Source of the DNA: CAZRHR01 sp964578885
Lineage (GTDB): Bacteria > Bacteroidota > Bacteroidia > CAIKAF01
Assembly: GCA_964578885.1 (NCBI GenBank)
Contig: CAZOEO010000004.1
Location: 1 to 64,000 of the forward strand
Direction: 5' to 3'
DNA: 64,000 nucleotides
This document shows, in pieces, positions 43,628 to 53,600 of the stretch (position 1 is its first letter; each line of letters opens with the position of its first letter). The position numbers were made by a program, and so were the translations under genes. The notes below the pieces were generated by a model. That model did not search any database and was not told the DNA's origin. It saw only the letters and a list, made by a program, of their open reading frames with translations.

Positions 43628-44080
43628 ATATCCGATTTTAATCGTTTATATCCGTTTAATTACCGATTAATTTCGGTCGTTCGTCGTAACTTGTCCACGG
43701 GGAGGGGTGGGTTTTAACCCCGAACTTCCGACCGAAAAGATACTTTTCTCCAAACTCCGTATGAGTTGATTTTAAATTGCTGCTCAACATATTGCATTAT
43801 CCGATTTTAATCGTTTATATCCGTTTAATTACCGAATAATGTCGGTCGTTCGTCGTAACTTGTCCACGGGGAGGGGTGGGTTTTAACCCCGAACTTCCGA
43901 CCGAAAAGATACTTTTCTCCAAACTCCGTATGAGTTGATTTTAAATTGCTGCTCAACATATTGCATTATCCGATTTTATCCGATTGTAAACGTTTAATGG
44001 CCGAATAATTTCTGTTGGTCGTCGTAACTTGTCCACGGGGAGGGGTGGGTTTTAACCCCTGATTTTCACAAACTTTCATT
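43628..44080. repeat. Tandem array of three dispersed-repeat units (169-bp period)
   Basis: The block TTGTCCACGGGGAGGGGTGG occurs at 43691, 43860 and 44029, exactly 169 bp apart. Units B and C are nearly identical over the full period, including the spacer (GAAAAGATACTTTTCTCC ... CTGCTCAACATATTGCATT); unit D keeps the core only. The core contains small palindromes (CGATTTTAATCG; GGGTTTTAACCC) that could fold as RNA. No gene, terminal inverted repeat or transposase is present. Confidence 0.85.
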
Positions 44081-44260
44081 TTTAATATCGGAATCCCATA
44101 TAAAAATTAGTAATCTCTCCGTGTTGTTATTCCTCCGCAAAAAGTTAGCATTCCTGTTCGCTGTTTTTCTCTTCGCCAATAACGATAAAATCCATCTCTT
44201 GCTGAAATTTCCTTTCATATTAAGCCGGACGGACTATTCAAGTTTGGGTGCGGGTTGTTT

Positions 44261-45997
44261 TCAAGGTAGAACCTCTACCATTTGGGTGTGTGTGGCGGTT
44301 TGTCCTAACCGGTCTGTGGCACTAAAAGACAGATAGACAAATCCTTCTAGTCCATTGGGTACTTTGAAACTAAATTTTCCTCCGGCCAAATGGGCACCTG
44401 GTACAAAAATCCCGTTTAAAGTTAATGCGCCAAATGAGATGCCTGAAACGGCGTCGCGGGCTTGAAATATCAATTGTTGACCTGTCTTGATGGGTTTACT
44501 CAAATCCGGAATCTGCAACACCGGGGGAAGGGAGTCCACCAACAAGGTGAAATTTCCTAAATCGTTGGTGCGAATCACCACCATGGAGTCGCGCTGACTG
44601 GTCGCACAAAACGTCCATTTTCCTTTGTACTGAACGGCTCCGGCTACAAACGGTCTCAAGTTGGTAGGAATATAGCGGTAAGGAATTTTAAACACGGCAT
44701 CGTCATGCAATGGAATGGTCTCTTTTCCGATTTCCCAGACCGGAAATCCCGAGGGGCCTGTGCGCAACAAGGGTGTGATTTGTATTTTTTCATCTTGGTA
44801 AAGTGCCTTTGCTGTCCATTCAAAATGCAGGCCTTGAAATTGAACATGTCCTGCTTTTCCTGCGGCCTGAAGGCCCTCTTGAGGAACAGAGATAGACATT
44901 TTTCCGGCAGGGGCAGAGAGGGAAAATGTCACTCGTGTCAGATTTTGGGCCTGATCGCTGGCTTCGATGACGAACGATTTGGTTTCTCCGGGTTGTAATG
45001 TAAAGGTGCCCGGACCAAGATCTGTGAGGTAATTGCTTAAACGGTTGTTGGGTAGAATAAAAAGTCTCCGAATTTCTTTTCCTTGCAACGAAGCAGCGTA
45101 ATCTACATGGGCGTTTAAATATCTGGTTTCAAGAAATGACAATCGGTCCAATTGTAAATTGAAAATCAGGGTATGATCCATCCAAACTTTAAGGGTGCGA
45201 ACTCCATTTTTAAAGGAAGAACCGCTCATTTGGTCAGAAACGCTGCATGCTAACCCATAAGTTCCGGATGACGGCATGGCGATGGGAACCTCAGTAGACA
45301 TGCGTGAGGGAATCCCCAAAGATGTTGGCTCATCGCAGCGCCAACTTCCCTTGGTAGGCGCGATGGAATAGAAAAAAAGTTGATGAAATACAGGTGGCAC
45401 TCTGTCTGCGAGTTGCAAACCAAAATCTAAGGGATCTAAAGCGATTTGGGTCGCGCTTTCTCGTACCTCGTAATGCAAATGGGGCCCGGTAGAACCTCCT
45501 GTATTTCCTGAATAACCAATGATTTGCCCTCGTTTTACTGGAATTTCATAGGGTAGTAATAAAGTGTCCAGCCGTAGTTTTTGGGTTTCTACTTGTAAGG
45601 CTTCTGCTTTTCGCTGAATGTCCGGAATAAAGGATTGTAAATGGGCATATACCGTTGTATATCCGCTGGGATGGTCCAGGGCCAGCATATGACCGTATCC
45701 ACCGGGTTGCATGTAAATCCGACGTACAAATCCATCATCGGCGGCAAAAACGGGGAATCCTTCTTTTTGCTGGGTTCGTAAATCTAAACCTCCGTGAAAA
45801 TGGTTTCCGCGTATTTCACAAAAGGTGCCGGGCGTTTCCAGTGGAATGGATAGGGGAGGAAATACCTTCCAATCAGGCGTTTGGGCGTTTACGGGTAAAA
45901 GGAAATAAACGGCCACCAGACCATGAAAAAGCCTGCCACGCCAATCTGAATTGGATAGAAAAATGCGATAAAATGGATTGGTCTGGCAAAAAAACAT
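44261..45997 (-). CDS. M23 family metallopeptidase
   Basis: A 578-residue exported peptidase. An N-terminal hydrophobic segment (about 24-38, LVAVYFLLPVNAQT) serves as signal peptide. The LytM domain is near the N-terminus: His68 and Asp72 in HFHGGLD and HLHYE (His173, His175) are the zinc motifs, so it should be catalytically active. The long C-terminal part (about 185-578) is beta-rich with Ig-like segments, a layout common in Bacteroidota. It likely cuts peptidoglycan cross-bridges. It follows the OppB-like gene by 14 bp. The N-terminus is long, and a later start is possible. Confidence 0.88.
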   Translation of the reverse strand: MFFCQTNPFYRIFLSNSDWRGRLFHGLVAVYFLLPVNAQTPDWKVFPPLSIPLETPGTFCEIRGNHFHGGLDLRTQQKEGFPVFAADDGFVRRIYMQPGGYGHMLALDHPSGYTTVYAHLQSFIPDIQRKAEALQVETQKLRLDTLLLPYEIPVKRGQIIGYSGNTGGSTGPHLHYEVRESATQIALDPLDFGLQLADRVPPVFHQLFFYSIAPTKGSWRCDEPTSLGIPSRMSTEVPIAMPSSGTYGLACSVSDQMSGSSFKNGVRTLKVWMDHTLIFNLQLDRLSFLETRYLNAHVDYAASLQGKEIRRLFILPNNRLSNYLTDLGPGTFTLQPGETKSFVIEASDQAQNLTRVTFSLSAPAGKMSISVPQEGLQAAGKAGHVQFQGLHFEWTAKALYQDEKIQITPLLRTGPSGFPVWEIGKETIPLHDDAVFKIPYRYIPTNLRPFVAGAVQYKGKWTFCATSQRDSMVVIRTNDLGNFTLLVDSLPPVLQIPDLSKPIKTGQQLIFQARDAVSGISFGALTLNGIFVPGAHLAGGKFSFKVPNGLEGFVYLSFSATDRLGQTATHTQMVEVLP

Positions 45998-46011
45998 GAT
46001 GAGGCTTTTCT

Positions 46012-47028
46012 TTAGGAACGTCCGGCCCTGGGATCTAGTGCGACCTGACCTAACTGGGTCAGCCAGTGCAACAATGTAAACATAGCGGTAATCAATGTAA
46101 CGCCTCCTACAATAACGGGAAAATCTTTTTTCTGAAGCGCGTCCACCATAAGTTTACCCAAACCATCCCAACCGAATACAAACTCCACAAAAACGGCGCC
46201 AGCGAGCATGCCGCCAAGCCAGGTCGTCATGGCCGTAAATACGGGAGAAAGGGCGTTTCGCAAAATATGTTGCCACCAGACTTTCCTTGGCGACAGACCT
46301 TTTGCTTTGGCCGTTCGGACAAAAGCCTGTTGTTCCAAATCCAGACAAGCATTTCTGGTCAGTTGCATCACCACGGCCAGTGGCCTAATGCCTAAAGTGA
46401 GAGCTGGTAAAACTAAGTTGGATAAAACCAAGTCCACTTCCCCGGTAAAATCATTGATTTCATAAAGATTTCCCCAAGGTTTAAGTCCGGTGTAGGCATG
46501 CCAGAGAAATCCAAATGACCAACTAATAAGCACTGCTGCGAAAAAACTTGGCATCGCCATTCCGGAAGCGGCCAGTGCCAACAATCCTTTTTCCCAGAAT
46601 TTACCTGCATTTCTTGCGGAAAAAACGCCGAACACAATTCCCAAACCCATCGCCAAGGCACTGGCAGTAAAAGCCAGCAACAGCGTGTTGGGAAGGGCTG
46701 CGGCCAGTAATTCGGTCACCGGTACTTTTCGATGCAGACTTTCGCGAAAAACAGGAACTTTAAATCCAATCTGATGATCAGAAATCTGAAAGGGTAGTAA
46801 ATCCAGTGCATAATGCCCCCATTGATCTAAAAATCCACCTTCTAAATGATAGGCTTTACGTATTTTTTCGAGCGTAGCGGCGTCTGTCTGTTGCCCGGCC
46901 AATTCAAAAAGTACGGTTTCATCCTTTTGAACCGCACCCAGAAAAATTCCTGCCATTCCTACCGCCGTCAGATAAATAGTGAGGCAGGCAAGTCCCAGGT
47001 TTTTAAGCAGATGAAGTCCCAAAAGCAA
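46012..47028 (-). CDS. ABC transporter permease, DppB/OppB type (lone)
   Basis: A 338-residue permease with an N-terminal TM helix, a large periplasmic segment (about 35-100) and five further TM helices (about 105-330). The EAA-like loop (FVRTAKAKGLSPRKVWWQHILRNA, in pieces) and the final DPRAGRS are typical of OppB/DppB. OppC, ATPase and binding-protein genes are missing from the surroundings, where instead a DoxX-like gene (3 bp upstream) and an M23 peptidase gene (14 bp downstream) lie. Partners must be encoded elsewhere. Substrate unknown; peptides are the usual guess. Confidence 0.88.
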   Translation of the reverse strand: MLLGLHLLKNLGLACLTIYLTAVGMAGIFLGAVQKDETVLFELAGQQTDAATLEKIRKAYHLEGGFLDQWGHYALDLLPFQISDHQIGFKVPVFRESLHRKVPVTELLAAALPNTLLLAFTASALAMGLGIVFGVFSARNAGKFWEKGLLALAASGMAMPSFFAAVLISWSFGFLWHAYTGLKPWGNLYEINDFTGEVDLVLSNLVLPALTLGIRPLAVVMQLTRNACLDLEQQAFVRTAKAKGLSPRKVWWQHILRNALSPVFTAMTTWLGGMLAGAVFVEFVFGWDGLGKLMVDALQKKDFPVIVGGVTLITAMFTLLHWLTQLGQVALDPRAGRS

Positions 47029-47031
47029 CGT

Positions 47032-48462
47032 TTAAAAGCCTAATTCAGCCGGAGTTGGCAAGGCTCTGCCCGCCCATTTTTGTACCACCGTTCCACTTTT
47101 CAGTTCTACCAGTCCGGGATTGGAGCGTAAAATGGTTTTGAGTGGCTTTTCATCGTTGATATACAAAGAAAAAGGCAGTTGGTGTTGTGCTTGGAAAGCC
47201 AGAATTTCTTCAGAAGTGGCTGCCGCACCTCCCATCACCCGAAATCCAGCTGCCTGGGCTGCGGTGGCAATGGCTTTTACCTGAGGCAATACGTTCAAAT
47301 TCACTTTAGACAATTGATGGAATACAAAGAAAAAGACGCGCCCCTCGCCTGTAAATAAACTATCAGAGAATGGGATTTCTGTTTCTGGTTCATAAAGACT
47401 GAGGTCTTTTACCTTGGCCTCTTCTCCTTTTTCTAATATCACCTGATCTTGTTTCCAAAATAAATGTTCGGCCTCAAATTCAAGGGTGTACCAATCCCAA
47501 CCCTCTGTATCAGGAGATTTACGCACCAACTCACAATCAGATTTTCTTAAATAAAGGAAGTCCGTTTGTACCCGGTCTGCTTTACTAACTCTAAGCGAAG
47601 GGATATGATTTCCAACCCTCCATGGACGATAATCCCGCACAGGCTCATAGGCTTGTGTATATAAACCAAAAATCCCAGACCCAATTACCGCGCCAAGTCC
47701 CACTGCCAGCGACAAACGTTTGGGCTGAATTTGTCCGATAATCCCCCGCAAAGCTACCAATCCCAATAAAAACCAAAGCGGCAGCCACCAGTCGAACTGA
47801 AGAAGTACCAACGCGGCCATGGCCGCCACGGAAGCAAGCCCCAAAGCCCACTCTGCACCATCCGCTTTAGGTTGTACTTTTATTTTTCTGTTCCACCACC
47901 AAAGGGGCACAATAAAGAGAAGTAGGAAAATGTCTTTCCAAAAAGATTGCCAAGGCGTCAGTTTTAGTGCATCACCGAAACATCCGCAATCGGTCACCTT
48001 ATTAAAATAAGCAGAATAGAATGTTAAAAAGGTAAAAAATACAATCATCCCAAGCAGTAACCAAGACACCGGCCTGAGTGCAAAACCAAAAAGGGCAAAA
48101 GCGCCAAGTAGAATTTCTACCACGCAGATAAAAATAGCCAGCGATAAAGCATGGTCAGCGAAAAAGGAGAACAGGCCCACCAACATTCGGGTGAATCCGC
48201 CTTGTTCTTCCGCAGGAATGGGTGTTTCGACTTTCTCTTTCAAGTCTTCCATGATTTTTCCTGCGCATGGCTCATCCTGAATCGCCTGTCCTTCTTCGGT
48301 CAATTGGTAACTCACTTTAGTGGTTAAATCTGCCGAAAAAACGTCGAAATACTCTTCCAATTTGTACGCAAATCCGTGTGGATCGTTGGCTTTGATAAGA
48401 CCTGATAAAATGAAGAGGGTCCCAATAACCAACCTCGACAACCAAACCAATCCTTTCATCAT
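47032..48462 (-). CDS. DoxX/MauE-like membrane protein with C-terminal thioredoxin-like part
   Basis: A 476-residue protein. The first 180 residues show four TM helices and the DoxX/MauE signature FNKVTDCGCFGDALKLTPWQSFWKD (given in pieces: DCGCFGDA and FWKDI); further TM helices follow to about 280. The C-terminal part (about 285-476) is soluble, without a CxxC motif (it contains AAATSEEI at the corresponding place). Similar proteins in Bacteroidota are annotated BT_3928 family. A redox function is inferred from DoxX/MauE only. First gene of a three-gene unit with the OppB-like and M23 genes. Confidence 0.82.
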   Translation of the reverse strand: MMKGLVWLSRLVIGTLFILSGLIKANDPHGFAYKLEEYFDVFSADLTTKVSYQLTEEGQAIQDEPCAGKIMEDLKEKVETPIPAEEQGGFTRMLVGLFSFFADHALSLAIFICVVEILLGAFALFGFALRPVSWLLLGMIVFFTFLTFYSAYFNKVTDCGCFGDALKLTPWQSFWKDIFLLLFIVPLWWWNRKIKVQPKADGAEWALGLASVAAMAALVLLQFDWWLPLWFLLGLVALRGIIGQIQPKRLSLAVGLGAVIGSGIFGLYTQAYEPVRDYRPWRVGNHIPSLRVSKADRVQTDFLYLRKSDCELVRKSPDTEGWDWYTLEFEAEHLFWKQDQVILEKGEEAKVKDLSLYEPETEIPFSDSLFTGEGRVFFFVFHQLSKVNLNVLPQVKAIATAAQAAGFRVMGGAAATSEEILAFQAQHQLPFSLYINDEKPLKTILRSNPGLVELKSGTVVQKWAGRALPTPAELGF

Positions 48463-48654
48463 ATTTTATTTTGATGCACGAAAATACAAAGGAATCCGCA
48501 AACTCTCTACATGAACACGAACCCCACCGTGGCGATTAGAAACTAATCAAGTTCCTTTCAACTACTTCTCCTTCCATTTTCTTTGATATGACACGGAAGT
48601 CTTCAATAGCCAATATTTTATGAATATATCCTCCGCACGCTCTTTACCGCTTTA

Positions 48655-48905
48655 TCCCTGATCAATCCCTCTTCCCTCCGCATCCTCCGCGTTAAACAAT
48701 TCCCCTCTGCGTTCTTTGCGAACCCTCTTCGTCCTGTGCTTTAAACAATTCTCTCTGCGACCTTTGCGATTCCTCTCCGTCCTCTGCGTTAAACAATTCC
48801 CTCTACGACCTTTGCGATTCCTCTGCGTTAAACCATACTTCTCTTCGTCTTTTCTACGCCCTTTGCGTTAAACTTTTCACACTTCGCACCCTCTGCGTTT
48901 AAACT
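48655..48905. repeat. Imperfect C/T-rich short repeats
   Basis: A strand-biased region in which units such as CTCTGCGTTAAACAATTC and CGACCTTTGCGATTCCTC recur about eight times with variation. The reverse complement reads TTTAACGCAGAGG and CGCAAAGG, a simple repeat type seen in many unrelated bacterial genomes. No gene. Lies between the fatty acid hydroxylase 3' end and the DoxX-like promoter region; the flanking 48463-48654 also holds no gene. Confidence 0.75.
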
Positions 48906-48922
48906 ACACATTTCCCTTCAAA

Positions 48923-49564
48923 TCACCCCTTTATCCTGGTCTTAAACACCCAATCCCACACCGGACTTGATACCCCAAATCCCATATCCGGATCCTGATA
49001 ATGATGCTTCATATGATGTTTTTTCAACCGCTGAAACCAACCCCACTGAATATTCGCATGGTGTGTTGCGTAATGTAATTCATCGTACAAAAGATATCCC
49101 AAAACAAAACCTCCATAGAATGGTGCTGTGAAATCAAAACCCAAGATGGCATAAAAGATAAAATAAAACAGAAAGGCCAAAGGCACAGAAATACTTGGTG
49201 GCAATACCAAACGCTTGGAATCATTTGGGTAATCATGGTGAACTCCGTGTGCAATGAAGTGGATGCGCTTCCCAAACTCAGACGTAGGATGGTAGTGAAA
49301 CACAAATCGGTGAAGTATGTATTCGGTAAAACTCCAGAATGCCATACCACCTGCCCACAAACCTAAAGCTGTCCAAAAGGGTAGTGCCAAATGGAAAAAA
49401 GCCATATAACCAGCAACCAGAATCACTGGAACATAAATGACCAAAGGAACGGCAAAATGAACACGGGAAAAGAAATCCATGAAATCGCTTTTAAACATGC
49501 GAATGGACTCGTCCTTATGAGAGACAAATAATTTTTTTCTTGAAATGGGCTGTTCCGTCGCCAT
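48923..49564 (-). CDS. Fatty acid hydroxylase / sterol desaturase superfamily protein
   Basis: A 213-residue membrane di-iron enzyme with about four TM helices. The histidine clusters are complete: EYILHRFVFH, HFIAHGVHHDYPND, and ELHYATHHAN with KKHHMKHHYQD. It is most like fatty acid 2-hydroxylases without a cytochrome b5 domain, acting on ceramide or membrane lipid acyl chains; sphingolipid-containing Bacteroidota often have such an enzyme (inference). ATG 49564 is chosen because a TAGTTTTG box lies between it and the upstream in-frame ATG at 49606. Confidence 0.9.
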   Translation of the reverse strand: MATEQPISRKKLFVSHKDESIRMFKSDFMDFFSRVHFAVPLVIYVPVILVAGYMAFFHLALPFWTALGLWAGGMAFWSFTEYILHRFVFHYHPTSEFGKRIHFIAHGVHHDYPNDSKRLVLPPSISVPLAFLFYFIFYAILGFDFTAPFYGGFVLGYLLYDELHYATHHANIQWGWFQRLKKHHMKHHYQDPDMGFGVSSPVWDWVFKTRIKG

Positions 49565-49590
49565 AATACAAATGGATATAAATAATGCGT

Positions 49591-49598
49591 CAAAACTA
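49591..49598 (-). promoter_or_regulatory. -7 box TAGTTTTG of the fatty acid hydroxylase gene
   Basis: On the minus strand TAGTTTTG lies 26 nt before the ATG at 49564 and downstream of the terminator of the barrel gene. Confidence 0.5.
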
Positions 49599-49635
49599 CG
49601 AAACAAAATCCAAGGTCAAAAGGATTTCCCTGGCG

Positions 49636-49667
49636 AAAAAAAACGCCAACCCTAAAAGGACTGGCGT
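49636..49667 (-). terminator. Terminator after the outer-membrane barrel gene
   Basis: ACGCCA/TGGCGT stem (49643-49648/49662-49667) with an inner CCT/AGG pair and eight T residues following on the minus strand. Confidence 0.8.
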
Positions 49668-49689
49668 GGCATTAGAAGTAGGTAGTCAA

Positions 49690-50292
49690 TTATAAGAAAC
49701 GGAAGCCTACCGCAAATTCAAACCAACTGTTGCGGAAACCGGCAGATGGATTGCTGTTGAATTTATTGTCGCCCAATACATTCATTAATCCCCAGTTATA
49801 TCGGGCATCGATGGTGATACGCCAAATATCCACGCCAATTCCACCCACTACGCCAAGATTCAGGTTATTCATTTTTTCACGGGTAAAAGGAGTTTGCCCC
49901 CCAACGTTGCTCTCAATATCCTGATAAAAAGCATAACTGGCATAGGGCCCCGCATTAATTCTGAGGTTGAATTGCTCAAAATCTAGAATTTTATAACCCA
50001 ATAAAATGGGCAGATTCGCCGAATGAGTGCGTACTTTAATGAGGTCCGCGCCGTTCACCATATTTCCGCCATTATGGCTGTAATAAAGTTCTGGTTGGAT
50101 GTGAAAACGTTCAAAATTGATACGTGAAAAAAGACCAACATTATAGCCCATGTAATTTTCATTGGTATATGCAGGTAAACTGGTGCTTAATTGGTTGATG
50201 TTAGCTCCAAGCTTCGCGCCCAACTGAAAAGTATTTTGGGCCTGAAGACTTAAACCAAAACTAAGACCAAGGAGGATGATAAAGCGTTTCAT
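49690..50292 (-). CDS. Outer-membrane beta-barrel protein (porin-like, PorT family type)
   Basis: A 200-residue protein with a signal peptide (about 1-19, ILLGLSFGLSLQAQ) and eight or so amphipathic strands rich in aromatic residues and Gly (GAKLGANINQL, YNVGLFSRI, FHIQPELYYS, GVVGGIGVDI), ending in Phe-rich FAVGFRFL as expected for barrel insertion. It belongs to the outer-membrane protein beta-barrel domain group common in Bacteroidota. Function unknown. Monocistronic. Confidence 0.88.
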   Translation of the reverse strand: MKRFIILLGLSFGLSLQAQNTFQLGAKLGANINQLSTSLPAYTNENYMGYNVGLFSRINFERFHIQPELYYSHNGGNMVNGADLIKVRTHSANLPILLGYKILDFEQFNLRINAGPYASYAFYQDIESNVGGQTPFTREKMNNLNLGVVGGIGVDIWRITIDARYNWGLMNVLGDNKFNSNPSAGFRNSWFEFAVGFRFL

Positions 50293-50626
50293 GGCATTGT
50301 TGTATTTGTTCTATGGGTATTCGTCAAAACCCGTGCAAAGTTTTAAATCTTAGGCATAAAAAATAGGGGTGACGTCCCAAATGATTCGAAATTCTGCCAC
50401 ATCTTTTCCAACGGGTGAAAATTCAAGTATGTTTAAGTTGATGAAAATCAAGTCATTATTTTATTTTGACAGGCGATTTAAAAGGCCGGGCAACAGAGAA
50501 TTAAAAAAAATGATTTAACACTTTTTTGCACCCTTGCCTTTGGGAAAGAAAAGCGAAAAAAAATGGCCGCTATTCAGCCTATCCCATTATTTTTGTGTGC
50601 CGGTGAACGGATAAAAGTACCAAGTC
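50293..50626. promoter_or_regulatory. Divergent spacer with the icmF promoter
   Basis: About 330 bp between the barrel gene and icmF. A -7 box TATTTTTG lies at 50588-50595, 31 nt before the icmF ATG. No clear box was found for the barrel gene. No gene is present. Confidence 0.5.
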
Positions 50627-53600
50627 ATGGAAACGGAAAAATATATACCCCAGCATAAGATTCGAATTGTAACCGCAGCAGCGTTGTTCGATGGCCATGA
50701 CGCGGCCATCAACATCATGCGCAGAATCATGCAGTCTAGCGGCGCCGAAGTAATTCACCTGGGTCACGACCGCAGCGTTCAACAGGTGGTTCAATGCGCC
50801 ATTGCGGAAGACGCCAACGCGATTGCCATTACTTCCTATCAGGGCGGACATATGGAGTACTTTAAGTATATGTACGACTTGCTTCAGGAGCAAGGTTTTG
50901 GACATATTCGCATATTCGGTGGCGGTGGTGGTGTCATTTTACCGGAAGAAATTGCGGAATTACATGCTTATGGCATTACAAGGATTTATGCTCCAGATGA
51001 CGGCCGTGCCATGGGATTACAAGGCATGATTAACGATTTATTGCGTAAATCAGATTTTGCAACCGGGGAAACTTTGCCCGCTTCTCCCGATCAGCTACGT
51101 GCCGATGCTCCTACCATTTTGGCACGCTATATTTCTGCCGCTGAAAATTTCGGTGACCGCCACCAAACGATACTCCGGGAAATTCATCAACTGGCCAGCG
51201 GACGTCATGTGCCAGTTCTCGGAATTACCGGAACCGGAGGCGCGGGTAAGTCCAGTTTAGTGGATGAACTGGTGCGTCGTTTCCTAATGGATTTCCCGGA
51301 TAAACGCATGGCTATTGTATCTGTAGATCCTTCAAAACGCAAAACCGGCGGTGCCTTATTAGGCGACAGAATTCGCATGAATGCCATCCACTCGCCTAGA
51401 ATTTTCATGCGCTCTCTGGCCACTCGCCAAAGCAATCTTGCGCTTTCTCGCCATGTAGGTGAAACCCTGGATATTCTTAAAGTAGCCAACTTCGATCTGA
51501 TTATTCTAGAAACATCTGGTATTGGTCAATCCGATACGGAAATCACGGAATTTGCCGACGTAAGTCTGTACGTGATGACCCCCGAATACGGGGCCGCCAC
51601 ACAGTTGGAGAAAATCGATATGTTGGATTTTGCGGATGTGATTGCTCTCAACAAATTCGATAAACGCGGTGCCCTGGATGCCATACGTGATGTTCGGAAA
51701 CAATACAAAAGGAATCACAATCTCTGGGAAACAGAAGATGAGGCCCTTCCGGTATTCGGAACCATCGCTTCCCAATTCAACGATCCGGGAATGAACCGGC
51801 TCTACGTAGAATTGGTGCATCGTTTGAAGGATAAAACTGGCGCCAATCTTCAGACCCAATTCCGGATTTCCGATGAAATGTCTGAAAAGATTTACATCAT
51901 ACCGCCCGAAAGAACCCGCTACCTTAGTGAGATTTCAGAGAATAACAGAAAGTACAATCGTTGGGTAGAGGAACAAGCGCTTTGCGCCCAGCGCATTTAT
52001 AATCTGCATACTTCACTCGAATTATTGCAGGATGCCACGCCAGAAGTTCGTCAGGCCATTTCAGACCGTCTTGAAAAAGAAAAACTGAATCTGGATCCAC
52101 ATAACCTTCGTTTGCTCGAAGCCTGGCCTGAACGGGTAAAAGCGTTTAAAGATGATGTGTACACCTTTCAGGTGCGCGACAAGAAAATTGAAATGCAAAC
52201 CTACACCACCAGTTTATCCCATTCGCGGATTCCTAAGGTGGCTGCGCCCAAATATCAGGGCTGGGGAGATGTGTTGCGCTGGAATTTGCAGGAGAATTTC
52301 CCGGGTTTCTTTCCTTTTACAAGTGGTGTTTTTCCTTTTAAACGAGATGGGGAAGATCCTACTCGAATGTTTGCCGGCGAAGGCGGTCCCGAACGAACCA
52401 ATCGCAGGTTTCACTATGTGAGTAAAGGCTTGCCCGCGGCACGTTTATCTACCGCTTTCGATTCTGTGACCCTTTATGGGCAAAATCCAGATTACCGCCC
52501 CGATATCTATGGGAAAATCGGAAATTCCGGTGTGTCTGTTTGTTGTTTGGATGACGCTAAAAAGCTGTATTCAGGCTTCGATTTATGCGCCCCCACCACC
52601 TCCGTTTCCATGACCATCAATGGTCCTGCGTCTATCATGGCCGCTTTCTTTATGAATGCTGCCATCGATCAGCAATGTGAAAAATATATTCGTGCAGAAG
52701 GTCTTTTAGATCAAGTAATTGCCCTCAAGAAAAAACGCTATCCGGATGGACTTGCGCCAGCCTATCAAGGGGATTGTCCGGAAGGAAACAATGGATTGGG
52801 CTTAATGCTTCTCGGTTTAACCGGTGATCAAGTGCTTCCTGCTGAGGTATATGACAAAATTAAGGCGGATACCCTGAAAGTGGTGCGTGGTACCGTTCAA
52901 GCTGATATTCTTAAGGAAGACCAAGCGCAAAACACTTGCATTTTTTCTACGGAATTTTCTTTGCGCCTTATGGGCGATATGCAGGCCTGGTTCATTGAAC
53001 AGCAGGTGCGGAATTTTTACTCGGTGAGCATTTCCGGATACCATATTGCGGAAGCCGGAGCCAACCCCATTACCCAGTTGGCTTTTACACTCGCCAATGG
53101 GTTTACCTACGTGGAATATTATCGCTCCCGCGGCATGGACATTAATGCCTTCGCGCCGAATTTATCCTTTTTCTTTTCCAACGGTATGGATCCCGAGTAT
53201 GCGGTGATGGGCCGTGTGGCGCGCAGAATTTGGAGCAAAGCGATGAAACATTTGTACGGAGCCAATGAGCGTAGCCAAATGTTGAAATATCATATTCAAA
53301 CTTCCGGTCGCTCACTGCACGCTCAGGAAATTGATTTCAACGATATCCGTACTACACTTCAGGCCTTGTACGCCATTTACGACAATTGTCAGAGTTTGCA
53401 TACCAATGCTTACGATGAAGCCATTACCACGCCTACGGAAGAATCTGTTCGCAGAGCCATGGCGATTCAGCTCATTATCAACAAAGAATTGGGTCTGGCT
53501 AAAAATGAAAATCCTTTACAGGGTGCTTTCATTATCGAAGAATTAACAGATTTGGTTGAAGAAGCTGTGTATGCAGAATTCGACCGAATCACCGAAAGGG

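Noticed and set aside
43628..44080. Possible CRISPR array (regular repeats)
   Set aside because: Period is 169 bp, the spacers of two units are identical, and repeat units are about 100 bp; no cas genes. This is not CRISPR.
31620..44080. Insertion sequence or integron cassette array as explanation of the repeats
   Set aside because: No transposase, integrase or terminal inverted repeats were found, and the repeat core does not show clear attC-type end motifs or cassette genes.
44121..44336. Open frame of 71 codons with a hydrophobic start
   Set aside because: It overlaps the 3' end of the M23 peptidase gene antisense and has no supporting signal.
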